From the NCBI GenBank assembly GCA_030627005.1, contig DAOUSW010000005.1:7617-71616 (forward strand): a stretch of DNA of 64,000 nt, read 5' to 3'. This stretch comes from MTP4 sp9310u (lineage in GTDB: Archaea > Halobacteriota > Methanosarcinia > Methanosarcinales > Methanosarcinaceae). Under the pieces are notes generated by a model. It saw only the letters and a list, made by a program, of their open reading frames with translations, was not told the origin of the DNA and searched no databases. Positions 36,758 through 46,721 of the stretch are shown piece after piece. The position numbers and the translations under genes are program-made. Within the stretch, counting starts at the first letter, position 1; the number at the start of each line of letters is the position of its first letter.

Positions 36758-37198
36758 TCTTCCGGTCTTGCATAAACGATGTAACCGTCTTGCTTAGTTT
36801 AGTAAGTTTTGGTTTTTTTGTAAGGCCTATAAAAGGGACCTGCTGGAATAGTACTGAAAAATGGAAAACATCCGTTGAATGTAAACTTTCCGAACTCAGC
36901 CGGTTTTTCCGGAATAGCCTTCTCCGTCCGTTTCTGTCCCGGACGTAGTCCGGCTTTTCCTTAATTAAAAATATTACGATAATTATAATGTATCTACGGT
37001 AACATCAAATTGGACACCGGAACTAAAATTACATAAATATTTAAAAACAGTCTTTACTTATTTTTATATGAATTGCGCATTTGAAATGCCGAACAGTCAA
37101 TTTCACTATTTATATAATAATACACTTTTTCCATAAAAATACAATTAGAACCATTTAAATACAACTACTTTTGAATAAAAACAGTTTTAGGGACAGCA
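36758..37198. other. Intergenic region without recognised gene
   Basis: About 440 bp. The left part has a GC-rich inverted motif (CCGGACGTAGTCCGG near 36938), a possible stop signal for ppa. The right part is AT-rich with TATTTATATAATAATAC, a likely promoter for the next gene. Confidence 0.45.
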
Positions 37199-37849
37199 AT
37201 GCCAGTCTATGAAAATACCAGGTTGACCCTTGAGGAGGTCGGAAACACAAAACTAGTTTGTGTCACCAAGACAATTGAACCTGCAAGGATAAACGAAGCT
37301 ATCAGGGCCGGAGCCCCTATCATCGGAGAGAACCGGGTCCAGGAGTACGAGGATAAGTGTGCCGATGTACTGCCCTGCGAGACCCATCTTATAGGCCATC
37401 TGCAGACAAATAAAGTCAAAAAAGCCGTAGATCTCTTTGATCTTATCCAGTCAGTTGACTCCCTTAAGCTAATAAGGAATATAAACAGGAGGGCCGGGGC
37501 TATTGACAAAGTACAGAGGGTCTTCCTTCAGGTTAACATCGGCAACGAGCCGCAAAAACACGGCTTTGGACCGGATGAGCTAAAAAAGGTAATAACAGAG
37601 ATCCGCGCTCTCAGGAATGTCCGTGTGGAAGGCCTCATGTGCATCCCTCCTTTTCTACCCCCCGAACAAACCCGTCCCTATTTCAGGAAGATGAAGGGCC
37701 TTTTTGATGAACTGAAGCAGGAAAACCGGGACAACATCGATATCAAGGAACTATCAATGGGCATGTCCGGCGACTACAGGATTGCCATCGAGGAAGGAGC
37801 CACGATGGTGCGTGTGGGCTCTGCCATATTTGGGGAGAGGAAGTACTGA
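37199..37849 (+). CDS. PLP-binding homeostasis protein, YggS/PROSC family
   Basis: 216 residues. Single TIM-barrel domain of the alanine-racemase-like PLP family. The PLP lysine is in LVCVTKTIEPARI (about residue 24). Other family marks: GENRVQEYEDK, HLIGHLQTNKVKKAVDLFD, IQSVDSLKL, LSMGMSGDYRIAIEEGATMV and RVGSAIFGER at the end. Binds pyridoxal 5'-phosphate and helps balance vitamin B6 and amino acid pools; no enzymatic reaction is established. It is a core gene lying just outside the tRNA-Val-bounded cargo region. Confidence 0.94.
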   Translation: MPVYENTRLTLEEVGNTKLVCVTKTIEPARINEAIRAGAPIIGENRVQEYEDKCADVLPCETHLIGHLQTNKVKKAVDLFDLIQSVDSLKLIRNINRRAGAIDKVQRVFLQVNIGNEPQKHGFGPDELKKVITEIRALRNVRVEGLMCIPPFLPPEQTRPYFRKMKGLFDELKQENRDNIDIKELSMGMSGDYRIAIEEGATMVRVGSAIFGERKY

Positions 37850-38074
37850 AAGTGCTGCTTTGTGGAAAATATAAATTCAGTATATACTTTTTTCTAATGG
37901 GGTCATTGAAAATATTTAGCTGCCGCTAAAATTGGAACTTATTCAATAATTTTATACGATCAACTATTTCAGAGGCAACGAGCTCTATAAAAACGCTAGT
38001 ATGGGATGCCCTGGCACTCCTGAGCAAAAACCACCCCTCGAAAACTAGGCGTTGAAAATGAGCAAAATTCATTA

Positions 38075-38118
38075 TGGGCCTGCTGAGATTCAAACTCAGG
38101 ACCTCCTCCGTGTGAATG
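38075..38118 (-). repeat. tRNA-Val 3'-half fragment (putative att site, outer)
   Basis: About 44 nt match the T-arm, variable loop and anticodon-arm 3' side of the tRNA-Val at 46722-46795, with about 4-5 mismatches (TGGGCCTGCTGAGATTC then AACTCAGGACCTCC). The match stops within the anticodon arm. Being the most diverged copy, it would be the oldest junction. Confidence 0.8.
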
Positions 38119-38219
38119 TGTCTTATGATGTCGAAAACGCATTCATAAACTTATATATATAATTATGTACCATTTTTTATATGAGCAGTTGTGCTGCTTA
38201 TATAGGGGGAAGTGATAAG

Positions 38220-38546
38220 GTGGCTGAGAAAAAACCTATCATCAGAGTGTATTTCGCCAAAATCAAGGAAGCATATTATAACCTATCTGAAGAGGAAAAG
38301 CAAGAGTTCATGCGTAAGGACCGCGAGCAAATGGACGAGCTCGGGATGAAACTCCTGATGATGATTGACTGCCGCTGGTCCAGTGAAGAGTGGGATTTTA
38401 TCGGGATTGAGGAATGGCCAGGCATAGAAGCTCTTGAGGAGCGTGCCAGGTTCGAAAAAGAAGAACTGGAAGCATTCAGGTATGCTGAATCGAAGACTTA
38501 TCTGGGTACCGGTACTTTTGGAATTGGCGAATATGGTAAAGAATAA
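38220..38546 (+). CDS. Small uncharacterised protein (~108 aa)
   Basis: Start chosen at GTG 38220, right after GGGGGAAGTGAT; an ATG at 38181 has no ribosome site. Sequence KKPIIRVYFAKIKEAYYNLS, then REQMDELGMKLLMMIDCRWSS, EEWDFIGIEEWPGIEALEE suggests a ferredoxin-like alpha/beta fold of the dimeric barrel kind (hydrophobic strand, helix, strand with W). I do not recognise a named family with certainty. First gene inside segment 1 of the tRNA-Val island. Confidence 0.65.
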   Translation: MAEKKPIIRVYFAKIKEAYYNLSEEEKQEFMRKDREQMDELGMKLLMMIDCRWSSEEWDFIGIEEWPGIEALEERARFEKEELEAFRYAESKTYLGTGTFGIGEYGKE

Positions 38547-38581
38547 AACCTGAGGCAATGGAGACCTGAACCATTTCCGGA

Positions 38582-38776
38582 GTGTCTATATCACAACGCA
38601 AAGCTGCAATAGTCGCAGGGTTAGGGTTACTAATCATGACTCTGGCCTATTTCTTCGCTGATTTTTTTGCTTTCCAGAATCCTGGAATCAGGGTCTCATT
38701 TCTTCCATGTGAGAATAAATCATATAAAACAGCAACAACATCTCTAAATTATGGAATACCGGAACGAAGAGTTTGA
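38582..38776 (+). pseudogene. Truncated membrane-protein N-terminus (DUF4386-like remnant)
   Basis: GTG-initiated frame with SQRKAAIVAGLGLLIMTLAY then FFADFFAFQNPGI, the typical first membrane segment of DUF4386-type proteins (normally over 200 residues). After about 38 residues it turns into unrelated sequence and stops, overlapping the start of the pentapeptide gene in another frame. A gene fragment left by deletion or insertion, consistent with a mosaic island. Confidence 0.45.
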
Positions 38777-39269
38777 AGCGGAAACCTTTAAAGATATTGA
38801 TCTTACAGACGTATCTTTCAATAATTCAAGGTTTATTGATTGTGATTTTGAAAACTGCAACTTATCAAACGTCGATCTGGATAACACAAAATTTCAGAAT
38901 GTAAGATTCAAGAGCTGCAAAATTCTGGGATTGGATTTTTCAAAATGTAATGACTTTATACTCGCTTTTGGATTTGAAAATTCTTTTCTTTCCCTGTCAG
39001 TATTTTCCGATATAAATTTAGAAAATACGGATTTTACCAATTGCCAGATCTATGACTGTGATTTTGTGAATACCAATCTTACAAATGCTAATTTTGAAAA
39101 TTCCGATCTTAAGAACAGTCTCTTTGAAAATGCGAACCTTAGCTTTACATCGTTCAGGAATGCAAAAAACTATGATATAAATCCAAATAACAATTTTCTA
39201 AAAAAGACAATCTTTTCTATCCCTGAAGTTATCTCCCTTTTAAATATCTATGACATTGTACTGGAATAA
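38751..39269 (+). CDS. Pentapeptide-repeat protein
   Basis: 172 residues. Residues ~8-145 are A(D/N)LxX-type pentapeptides with Phe or Leu at the centre: FIDCDFENCNLSNVDLDN, FVNTNLTNANFENSDLKN, SLFENANLSFTSFRNA. They should form a right-handed quadrilateral beta-helix. The C-terminal cap, IPEVISLLNIYDIVLE, is the usual ending of the small family. Relatives include DNA-mimic gyrase protectors, but most have no known role. AT-rich, like the following genes. Confidence 0.88.
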   Translation: MEYRNEEFEAETFKDIDLTDVSFNNSRFIDCDFENCNLSNVDLDNTKFQNVRFKSCKILGLDFSKCNDFILAFGFENSFLSLSVFSDINLENTDFTNCQIYDCDFVNTNLTNANFENSDLKNSLFENANLSFTSFRNAKNYDINPNNNFLKKTIFSIPEVISLLNIYDIVLE

Positions 39270-39350
39270 ACTACTGTTTTAGCATCTCCTGGTGAAGAAT
39301 TTAATGAATACTTGGTAGTTGTACAACCATTAAGCAAAATATGTGATTAA

Positions 39351-39698
39351 ATGGTAATTATTAGCTTCTTAACAGCATTGATTTTAACAATATTAATAGA
39401 AGAGACCGTTACTTTTCTTCTAGGCTACAGAACTAAAAACACATTCTTAGTAGTCTCCTTAGTCAACGTAATAACAAATCCAATTGCAAATTACATTGTA
39501 ATGGCAAACAATATTTTCAATATCATAAAGCCTGATATTTCACTGGTAATCGTTCTTGAAGTCTTGATTGTTTTCATTGAGTGGAAAATACTGGAATACG
39601 CTCTTCCAGATCAGAAAAAACAATCCTATTTAATCCTTTCAATAATAATGAATCTCGCCTCTTTTTTAACCGGCGTAATACTATTCGGCCTGCCATAA
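39351..39698 (+). CDS. Small membrane protein, about four helices
   Basis: 115 residues. Hydrophobic segments at the N-terminus (VIISFLTALILTILIEETVT), middle (TFLVVSLVNVITNPIANYIV), LVIVLEVLIVFIEWKILEYA, and C-terminus (LILSIIMNLASFLTGVILF). The NxxTNPxAN pattern in helix 2 resembles small membrane proteins encoded next to transporters in Methanosarcina. It lies 31 bases before the transporter gene, and the two probably share a transcript. Confidence 0.7.
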   Translation: MVIISFLTALILTILIEETVTFLLGYRTKNTFLVVSLVNVITNPIANYIVMANNIFNIIKPDISLVIVLEVLIVFIEWKILEYALPDQKKQSYLILSIIMNLASFLTGVILFGLP

Positions 39699-39729
39699 AC
39701 TTATATATCAAAATCAACCAAAATAGCTT

Positions 39730-40770
39730 ATGCCTTCTGATTCTAAAAAAAATCTCACAGTTTACGGATTATCTCACGCAGCAATCGATGCAAGTTGTGC
39801 TGCAGTGGCATTTTCATTATTATCTTCAAAATCAATAACTAATGACTACTTTATCCAGCTAGTCATCATGTATAATGTTATTGCTTTCGGCTCCCAGACT
39901 TTAGTCGGCCTTCTGGTAGATAAGTATAGATGTCCAAAACTCTCAGCAATTTCCGGTTCTGTTATAACAGCCTCGGCAATACCTGTCTCTTTTCTATCGC
40001 CCCTGTATGCAATAATCCTTGCAGGTATCGGAAATGCCCTATTTCATGTAGGCGGCGGGACAATAAGTCTCAACCTGACAAAAAATAAGGCAGCAGCACC
40101 AGGGATATTTGTAGCTCCCGGAGCATTGGGACTTTTAATAGGAACGCTTTACGGAAAAAGTGGGTCCTTTACAGCCTGGCCATTGCTGATAATAATCGCT
40201 ATTCTCTGTGCCCTCATGTATTATACAAAATATCCGGAAATAAATTACAAAACAGACGAGAAAATAAACACAAACTATTTTGAATCAATCATACTCTTGC
40301 TTCTTATGACAATCGTAGCAAGATCAGTAATCGGCTCAGTGGTCGTTTTGCCCTGGAAATCCGACATCTTTCTATTAGTAACACTAACCTCAGGTATAGT
40401 CCTGGGAAAAGCTTTCGGTGGAATTATAGGAGATAAATACGGCTGGCAAAAGGTAGGAGTCATATCTCTTTTAATATCTGCTCCACTACTCGCATTTGGA
40501 GCAGCAATACCGGAGGCAGCAATACTCGGAATTTTCCTCTTCAATTTTACAATGCCGATTACTCTGGTAGCAATCTCAAATACACTTCCAGGAAGACCTG
40601 GCTTCTCATTTGGCTTGACAACACTGGCATTAATAATCGGAGTTCTCCCAACATACGCAGGCGCAGGCAGTTTCATGTCACAAAGCCATTCAGTATTCGC
40701 GATAATCATCAGTTCAGCAATAGTCCTGTATTATGCACTATTTTTATATAGCAGAAAACCAAATGTCTAA
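39730..40770 (+). CDS. Major facilitator superfamily transporter (Fsr-like)
   Basis: 346 residues with about ten or eleven membrane helices. LVGLLVDKYRCPKLSAISGS between helices 2 and 3 is the MFS motif A region. ALFHVGGGTISLNLTKNKAA resembles the conserved helix of fosmidomycin-resistance-type carriers. Second half: GIVLGKAFGGIIGDKYGWQK (the repeated motif A). Somewhat shorter than the usual 390-400 residues. Substrate unknown. Confidence 0.8.
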   Translation: MPSDSKKNLTVYGLSHAAIDASCAAVAFSLLSSKSITNDYFIQLVIMYNVIAFGSQTLVGLLVDKYRCPKLSAISGSVITASAIPVSFLSPLYAIILAGIGNALFHVGGGTISLNLTKNKAAAPGIFVAPGALGLLIGTLYGKSGSFTAWPLLIIIAILCALMYYTKYPEINYKTDEKINTNYFESIILLLLMTIVARSVIGSVVVLPWKSDIFLLVTLTSGIVLGKAFGGIIGDKYGWQKVGVISLLISAPLLAFGAAIPEAAILGIFLFNFTMPITLVAISNTLPGRPGFSFGLTTLALIIGVLPTYAGAGSFMSQSHSVFAIIISSAIVLYYALFLYSRKPNV

Positions 40771-40799
40771 AAAAGACAAGAAAGTTAAAAGGTAAAAAA

Positions 40800-41018
40800 A
40801 TGAAAAAAGCAAATATTATCATAATATCATTGTGCCTAAGCGTATCCATTTTACCTTCAGTAGTTCGTGCAGATATGATTTCTCCAGGGGCTACTGCTGC
40901 CTTACTATTGATTATTATAGCACCTATAATTGGAATAATTGCCCTGATTGCCTGGCTGGTGATTAGAAAAATTAAGAAAAATAATGATTCTAAAAGAGAG
41001 CCAAAAATCAGAGCCTAA
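40800..41018 (+). CDS. Small exported or membrane-anchored protein
   Basis: 72 residues: a signal-type N-terminus (KKANIIIISLCLSVSILPSV, cleavage likely after VRA), a short outside segment (DMISPGATA), a strong membrane helix (LLLIIIAPIIGIIALIAWLV) and a basic tail (RKIKKNNDSKREPKIRA). It starts 29 bases after the transporter stop, so it is the third gene of the same small operon. It could be an accessory subunit; this is inference from position. Confidence 0.65.
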   Translation: MKKANIIIISLCLSVSILPSVVRADMISPGATAALLLIIIAPIIGIIALIAWLVIRKIKKNNDSKREPKIRA

Positions 41019-41387
41019 TGCCACAGAATTTTTTTTAAGGATACTGGTTATATTCAGAGGAATAATAGTTTGAATTGTAATTATACTTCTTGTTTTAGTA
41101 TCAAGGATATTTGATCTGAGTTATATTTTCTTCTGAGTCAACTGGAAAATTAATTCTTGTTTTAAAAAAATTAGGTCGTGTCCCCAGGTTATTGAACCGG
41201 AACTCTGAAAGTTAATAATTCCCTTCGAGCGTGTCTTAATATTAAATTTGATTCTACAACAGGGACAGACTTACGGCATTTGAACTGAAAACGTTAGCAT
41301 TAAACCGTTAGATGCCTAAAGTGGAAATTCTAGCTATGATGTCTACTATGAAACCTCTAAATCTGAAAAGAAAGGAGATAAAAGTAG
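41019..41387. other. Intergenic region at the inner island boundary
   Basis: No gene recognised in ~370 bp. AT-rich, ending just before the tRNA fragment at 41388. It may contain decayed insertion-element sequence (AGGTCGTGTCCCCAGGTTAT near 41173), but I cannot support an identity. Confidence 0.4.
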
Positions 41388-41434
41388 TGGGCCCGCTGAG
41401 ATTCGAACCCAGGACCTCCGCCGTGTGAAGGTGA
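41388..41434 (-). repeat. tRNA-Val 3'-half fragment (putative att site, inner)
   Basis: About 47 nt from TGGGCCCGCTGAGATTCGAA to GTGTGAAGGTGAC match the 3' half of the tRNA-Val at 46722-46795 with only two mismatches, ending within the anticodon stem. It is closer to the intact tRNA than the copy at 38075, so it should mark the more recent integration. Confidence 0.88.
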
Positions 41435-41554
41435 CTTTAATCCAGTATTATTCCATAAAAATTTCCTGGTACATATGCTCTGGAATGTGCCAGAAAATGA
41501 TTTATTTCACTTTTTAACCTGAAACTAAATTTTCAATTTATCTAAATTGCCCCT

Positions 41555-42388
41555 TCATCCCTTCTGCTTTTTTGACCACTCTGCCCTCCGATCATGAGCC
41601 ATTTTCAGCAGGAACTCCTCTGCAGCTTCAGAGGAATTACAATATTCATGCCAGAGCCAGCCGCTTGGCTCTCCGGGCACCACAATGATTCCCTTTTTCT
41701 TTGCAACGCCCTCAAGGATTATCCGCGCGGCTTCTTCCGCTGGAATTGCATCTTCAGGAGCCTGTACCTCTTCATGGACCGGACCCAGTATTGGCTTTTT
41801 CCAGATGCGTGAAACGACAGCTGAGGGGCATGTCACCGAGAAATGAATGCCTTCTTCTGCAAATTCGTACCGCATACTTTCACTCATCCCGACCACGGCG
41901 TACTTGGTGGCGCAATAGAGTGCCTGGAATGGGAACGGTACAAGTCCTGCAATGGAAGCCGTATTAACTATGTGACCTCCGCCCTGCAGCCGCATAACTG
42001 GCAGCACGGCGTTAATGCCGTATATTACACTCCAGAGGTTGACATCAATAATAGCTTTCCAGTGCTCAAGAGTGGCGTCGACAGTCGGCATCGTACCCCC
42101 GATCCCTGCATTATTAAATAAAAAGTCAATTCTGCCTTCCAAGGTGATCATATCCTGAACAGCCTTTTCAACTTCCGGTTGTTTTGTCACGTCAACAAGC
42201 AGAGTACGAATCTGTCCTGCATACGCGCCAAGATTTTCAGCCGCTGATGCCAGGCTTTCTGCATTCCGACCAGCCATGAAGACTATCGCTCCCTTCTCCA
42301 ACAGGGCTTCACTTACTGCATAACCGATTCCGGAATTCGCACCGGTTACCAGACAACATTTGTCCTTGAAATACTCGTCAACTCCCAT
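41555..42388 (-). CDS. Short-chain dehydrogenase/reductase
   Basis: 277 residues from ATG 42388, with GGGGGAGTGA directly before it. Classical SDR: cofactor loop TGANSGIGYAVSEAL (TGxxxGIG), DVTKQPEV, NNAG at FLFNNAGIGG, catalytic Ser in IVNTASIAGL, and YCATKYAVVGM (YxxxK). The Arg after the second strand (AGRNAES) favours NADP(H). The substrate is not predictable. Third gene of the minus-strand group in segment 2, after the DUF362 and membrane protein genes. Confidence 0.92.
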   Translation of the reverse strand: MGVDEYFKDKCCLVTGANSGIGYAVSEALLEKGAIVFMAGRNAESLASAAENLGAYAGQIRTLLVDVTKQPEVEKAVQDMITLEGRIDFLFNNAGIGGTMPTVDATLEHWKAIIDVNLWSVIYGINAVLPVMRLQGGGHIVNTASIAGLVPFPFQALYCATKYAVVGMSESMRYEFAEEGIHFSVTCPSAVVSRIWKKPILGPVHEEVQAPEDAIPAEEAARIILEGVAKKKGIIVVPGEPSGWLWHEYCNSSEAAEEFLLKMAHDRRAEWSKKQKG

Positions 42389-42497
42389 TTCACTCCCCCT
42401 TTTCCTTTTCAACGGTTCTGTTTTGGTTGATTCTGTTTTGATTAGTTCTGTTCATTTTTTTAGGATACAAATTTCTCTTATGCATTGTCCAGCAGGG

Positions 42498-42968
42498 TTA
42501 TAGCTGGCGAATTATTGCCAGCACAGCTACAACATAGGCAATCGGCCCTGTATAAATCACCTTAAATAGTGCCAATCTGTCCACAGAAAGCTCTGCAATG
42601 CCGAATAGAGAGAACATGGAGACGGTTAAAGTCACCATGATCAATACCGTACAGCTGAACAGCACCGTGCCCAGTAATGCCCCTCTCCTCGACAGCCTTG
42701 ACAGTATCGGCCCCGGCTGGGGTAGGTTTTCATCTTTGAAATGGCCGGCGCGAAGCTGGCGGTTAATATCGGCTGCCGAGAAGACTGTCACAAGCCACGT
42801 CATCACGATTGAGGTGATTATAGTATCAACCAGAATCCCGGATAAGGCAACGGTGTCCACATTCCTGTTGATGAGAAACGCCAGGAGCGGATTTACCACC
42901 ATGTTAATCAGGGCGGCTGCCAGGGCCTGTTTCTGGATATACGAGTCAATCGAGCTCAGACTTACCAT
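42498..42968 (-). CDS. Membrane protein, about four helices, unknown function
   Basis: 156 residues: QALAAALINMVVNPLLAFL, LSGILVDTIITSIVMTWLVT, LGTVLFSCTVLIMVTLTVSM, and a C-terminal helix (VIYTGPIAYVVAVLAIIR). Its ATG lies inside the last codons of the upstream gene (GTATGGTAA), so translation is coupled to it. Family not recognised. Confidence 0.7.
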   Translation of the reverse strand: MVSLSSIDSYIQKQALAAALINMVVNPLLAFLINRNVDTVALSGILVDTIITSIVMTWLVTVFSAADINRQLRAGHFKDENLPQPGPILSRLSRRGALLGTVLFSCTVLIMVTLTVSMFSLFGIAELSVDRLALFKVIYTGPIAYVVAVLAIIRQL

Positions 42969-45368
42969 ACCTCTGCTCCACTGCCAAAGTGGGCAGTGAA
43001 GACCTTGCCCGGGTCTTCTGTCTCCTCTACATTTGGTATCCGGCGTGTTTCCAGGCTCCCGTATCCTGCGGGGACATACAGTGTGAAGTCGAGAGGGTTT
43101 TCGCCCTCAGAGACAGCCTTAAAGTAGTTTTTAATAGAAGCGGGATTGCTGGTTAATTGATCCGTGCTTCCGGTATAGGCTCCTCCATTTCGAGTTTTAT
43201 CTGCGTACAGAAATGCTGCGCCGTATAGAGATTGGAAGATGATAGTCTCAGGTGACTGGGAACCATAGATACCGTTAGTGAGCTGGATATAGGTAGCCAG
43301 CTGCCAGCTAGGCCACATGCCTTTGCCCCAGTTCATTCCCGGAACGAAGGGATCTTCCCCCCCCCTCTTCAGATCGTGACATGTCAAAGGCCTGGGTTGC
43401 TATCGTTACGAGTGAATACTCCTGCATGAAATCATGTCCCTGAGGATTCCAGTCTTTACGGGAAGGCTTGAGGCCGAAATCGGCAATAGAATAAAAAGTC
43501 CCTCTGAGCTGGCCGTACTCTTCTGTTAGCATAATATCAAAGGAGTGGCTCAGTATTCTGAAACCCGGGGTCCAGACTCCTTTCCTCCCGTTTTCATCGT
43601 AATCTATTATCCCGTCACTGTTCTCATCGTAGCCATCCATGAATTCTTTTAAAAATGAGGAGCCTGTCAGCTTATCGTGGGCTTCTGCATAGCTCAGGAG
43701 GGTCTTCTGCATGTCCCATGGCATGCATGAAGGGTTATAATACATCGTTTTCGTCATCAACTCCAGGAATTTCCTGTCCTCTATCCTGCCCAGGTGCCCA
43801 TCCAGGGAAGCCAGTGGCGTTTTTGTCAGGGTGTCCCAGCCGACAACATAGTATTTCTGCTGCCCCACACCTCTCGCTTCAGCATAACGGTACAGGTTGT
43901 ACCTGAAAAGAGGTGAATCGAGACCTTCCTCTGTTGCGATGTTTTTCCCGTCAATTATTGCTACAGGAACGTGGTGGACAAACTCTGTAGGCCAGCCGTT
44001 CTCATCCTTGAGCTTCAATGCTTCACGCATAGGTACCGTTTTGAAACAATATCTGGCGCAGAGGAGGTCGAGAGCCACACAGTCCAGGGACGCCCAGACG
44101 TAACCTTCAGGGATTCTGACAGCTCTGCCATCCGGGTTATGGGAGATATTAATCATATCTATTCCATCACTTACATGCACCATGAACACGTTCTGGTTCT
44201 GCACTGCCCTGATAACGTCCGCCTGGGTCCCTGGCATTCCTGCAGTTTTTGTTGTGATGTATTCTCCTTTCTCATCTTTTACAGGCAGGTTGGTATCGTC
44301 ATCCATCTTTACGATCCAGGGCATATGCGGTAGCTCACCTTTGTAAGATGGTACTGCTCTGGACGGGCACGCATATTTCCATTTCATATCACCGCTTCCC
44401 GTCTCGCAGGGAGCCTGCGTGGGGTAAAGGCCGATACCAAGGTTCTTGATAGCATTTGTGATAAGATCCTGAGCATGGATCTTTAGCTTGGGGACATTAA
44501 TAAGAACGCAGCCGGGGTAGTCTTTAAGGTCTTCACTGTCATCCGGGTTCCCGCCGACAATCGCCTTGTGCAGTGTGATCTCTTTGTAGTTTGCTCCATC
44601 TGGAACTTCGACCGTCCTGCCCCTTGAAGCGTCTTCATCAAGTTTGTTCAGGTCATAGACCATCAGCCGGTCTCCTGCTTTCCCTGGCGGGAAGAACCTT
44701 CCGGCAACGCTATCTTCATATCCTTTCATAGGGTCGTCTTCATGGGAGGAAGGATGGCGCTCTGACAGGTATCTGCGGACAAAGAAAAAACCCCATCCCC
44801 CGTAGAAATCCTCACTCCGCCCTTCAAAAAGGGCTTCTGTGGTGATGTCCTTTCCGAAGGTTAACCTGAAAGAGATTGTCATCAACAGGGCGGAAGTCGA
44901 AGCCTCCCCCAGTGCCATCTGATAATAGTGTATGTCAAGCCTGTCATGGAACCACCTCATCAGAGCGGCTATAAGGGGCCATTCGGTACAGATGGGAGCA
45001 CCCAGGCCTTCGCCATGTGTCCCTGCGTCAATGGCGACCGGGCCAACCAGGTTGGGCTTGAATAACAATTTCTTGCTGGACCGTATCGGTGACTGCACCT
45101 GGCTGACAAACCCTGTCTCCCGGTCCAGCTCACCCAGGGAAGAATCAAGATTGGCGTAGATATAATCAATTTTTTCAACTATCTCCGCCCAGGCTGCTGT
45201 ATCGTTCTCGTTGATGACCTTCTGGAGCAAACCGGGGACTCCGGCATAGGCCTTTGAGACATCCATCCTGCTGCCAGCGACCGGTGATCCCTCAGAATCG
45301 ACCTTCCTCTTTCCCAGTTTCGAATCGACAACCGCATCTTTCGAATATTCTTCGTTTATGGTACTCAT
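42962..45368 (-). pseudogene. DUF362-type protein (~800 aa) with +1 frameshift in a G9 run
   Basis: Starts at ATG 45368 after GGGGGGAAAAG. The first frame runs to ...QAFDMSRSEEGG, then breaks at nine G (minus strand; C9 at 43357-43365). One G fewer continues as EDPFVPGMNWGKGMWPSWQL to the stop at 42962. The core has the DUF362 pattern: LLFKPNLVGP, CVLINVPKLKIHAQDLITNA, IKNLGIGLYP. Such proteins are often near iron-sulfur or redox genes; the function is unknown. No CxxC clusters are evident. The G9 tract makes this a candidate phase-variable gene; sequencing error is the simpler alternative. Confidence 0.8.
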
Positions 45369-45650
45369 CTTTTCCCCCCATTGACGCGAAGTGGATAAGG
45401 CTGCATCAAACACTTCCCAATAAAAAGACAAATTCCAGGTTTTCTATAGCTCCAGGTTTTCTATAGCCTGTTGTGATACTTCTTTTTTGACTCTTTCTGA
45501 TGCGCCCCTTCGATATCGTTATTCCTTATATTATGTTTTCTCAACGTCATCTGAATATTACGTGGCATGTATTATAGATATTATATATATTATCCCTATT
45601 CTATATATCATCTAATATCACATATTAATCCGAATATTGGGGGGTTGATT

Positions 45651-46451
45651 ATGTTCCGATTTGAAGATAACAAATGCTATAGAATGCCGGCCCACTTTGG
45701 CGGTTTTGACTGCCCTGGCCCTGAAGCAGCGCTGTATTATAGGGATGCAGTTTCTGTAACCTTTACGTATACGACGGACGAAAACCAGCTGGCAAGCTAT
45801 GTGCCCGAAGGTTTTGAGCTGTTACGACCTGAATTGAACATCTCCTACAGTCAGTTTCGAGAGATCGACTGGATGGCGGGAGGTGCGTATAACCTCGTCC
45901 AGGTCAGTGTGCCTGCCCGTTTCAACGGCAAGCGTGACCAGCTGGAAGGGCAGTTTATTCTGGTAGTCTGGGAGAACAAAACCTGGCCGATCCTTGGAGG
46001 GAGAGAAGAGACCGGCATCCCAAAAATCTATGCCGACATCGAGGACCTGCACACTATCCAGCCGAACTACTATACCAGTGCCAGTTACGAAGGAAACACA
46101 TTCCTGCGCCTGGAGCTGCTCGGAGCAAAGCCTGTAAACGAGCAGCTGTTATCGGAGATGCAGGCTTCTGCAGCCACAATCAACGCCCTTGGGTGGCGCT
46201 ACATTCCAAAAGTCGGCGCTCCCGGGGCGGACTTGAGCCAGCCCATACTGTACCCACAGGGTGCTGAGGTCCACAGCGCATGGGCGGGCAGCGGCACTGT
46301 CAAATGGACACAATTGAGCTGGGAGCAGAACCCGGGACAGTGGCATATCATCAAGGCACTGGCAGAGTTGCCCATGCTAGAGATGGCTCCGGCCATCATG
46401 GTGAAAGGGGTCATCATTTTAAAACCCAATAATGGACGTGTTCTCGAATAA
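45651..46451 (+). CDS. Acetoacetate decarboxylase-like protein
   Basis: 266 residues from ATG 45651 after GGGGGGTTGATT. Acetoacetate decarboxylase fold: YRDAVSVTFTYTTDENQLAS, YVPEGFEL, then GGREETGIPKIYADIEDL, where the conserved GRE..G.PK segment lies. Family members include true acetoacetate decarboxylases and enzymes acting on larger oxo acids or polyketide-like compounds, so the reaction is uncertain. Divergent from the DUF362 gene; together with the SDR this gives a small oxo-acid/alcohol-type cargo in segment 2. Confidence 0.85.
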   Translation: MFRFEDNKCYRMPAHFGGFDCPGPEAALYYRDAVSVTFTYTTDENQLASYVPEGFELLRPELNISYSQFREIDWMAGGAYNLVQVSVPARFNGKRDQLEGQFILVVWENKTWPILGGREETGIPKIYADIEDLHTIQPNYYTSASYEGNTFLRLELLGAKPVNEQLLSEMQASAATINALGWRYIPKVGAPGADLSQPILYPQGAEVHSAWAGSGTVKWTQLSWEQNPGQWHIIKALAELPMLEMAPAIMVKGVIILKPNNGRVLE

Positions 46452-46721
46452 TTGAAAGCCTGCCCGCTGAATCCTGCAGGTTTTTTCATATTCTTTTTTG
46501 CGGATTGATCTGACAACAGAGCTCTTCAATTTAAAAAACATACATGATATTCTTCGAATAACAGACAAAAAAATGAAAGTACTGGAGAGCATTTTCATGC
46601 CAAATTAGGTTGGAGCCTCAGTAAATCTGAAATTAAAAAGCGAAAAGTAAAACCAGAGATTACACATCCCTCGGTAAGGCTTCAACAATCGGAAACAGAA
46701 GAAAATAAAGACAAAACCACA

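Noticed and set aside
38075..38118. Complete second tRNA gene
   Set aside because: Only the 3' half matches; the D arm and the 5' acceptor strand are absent here and also at 41388.
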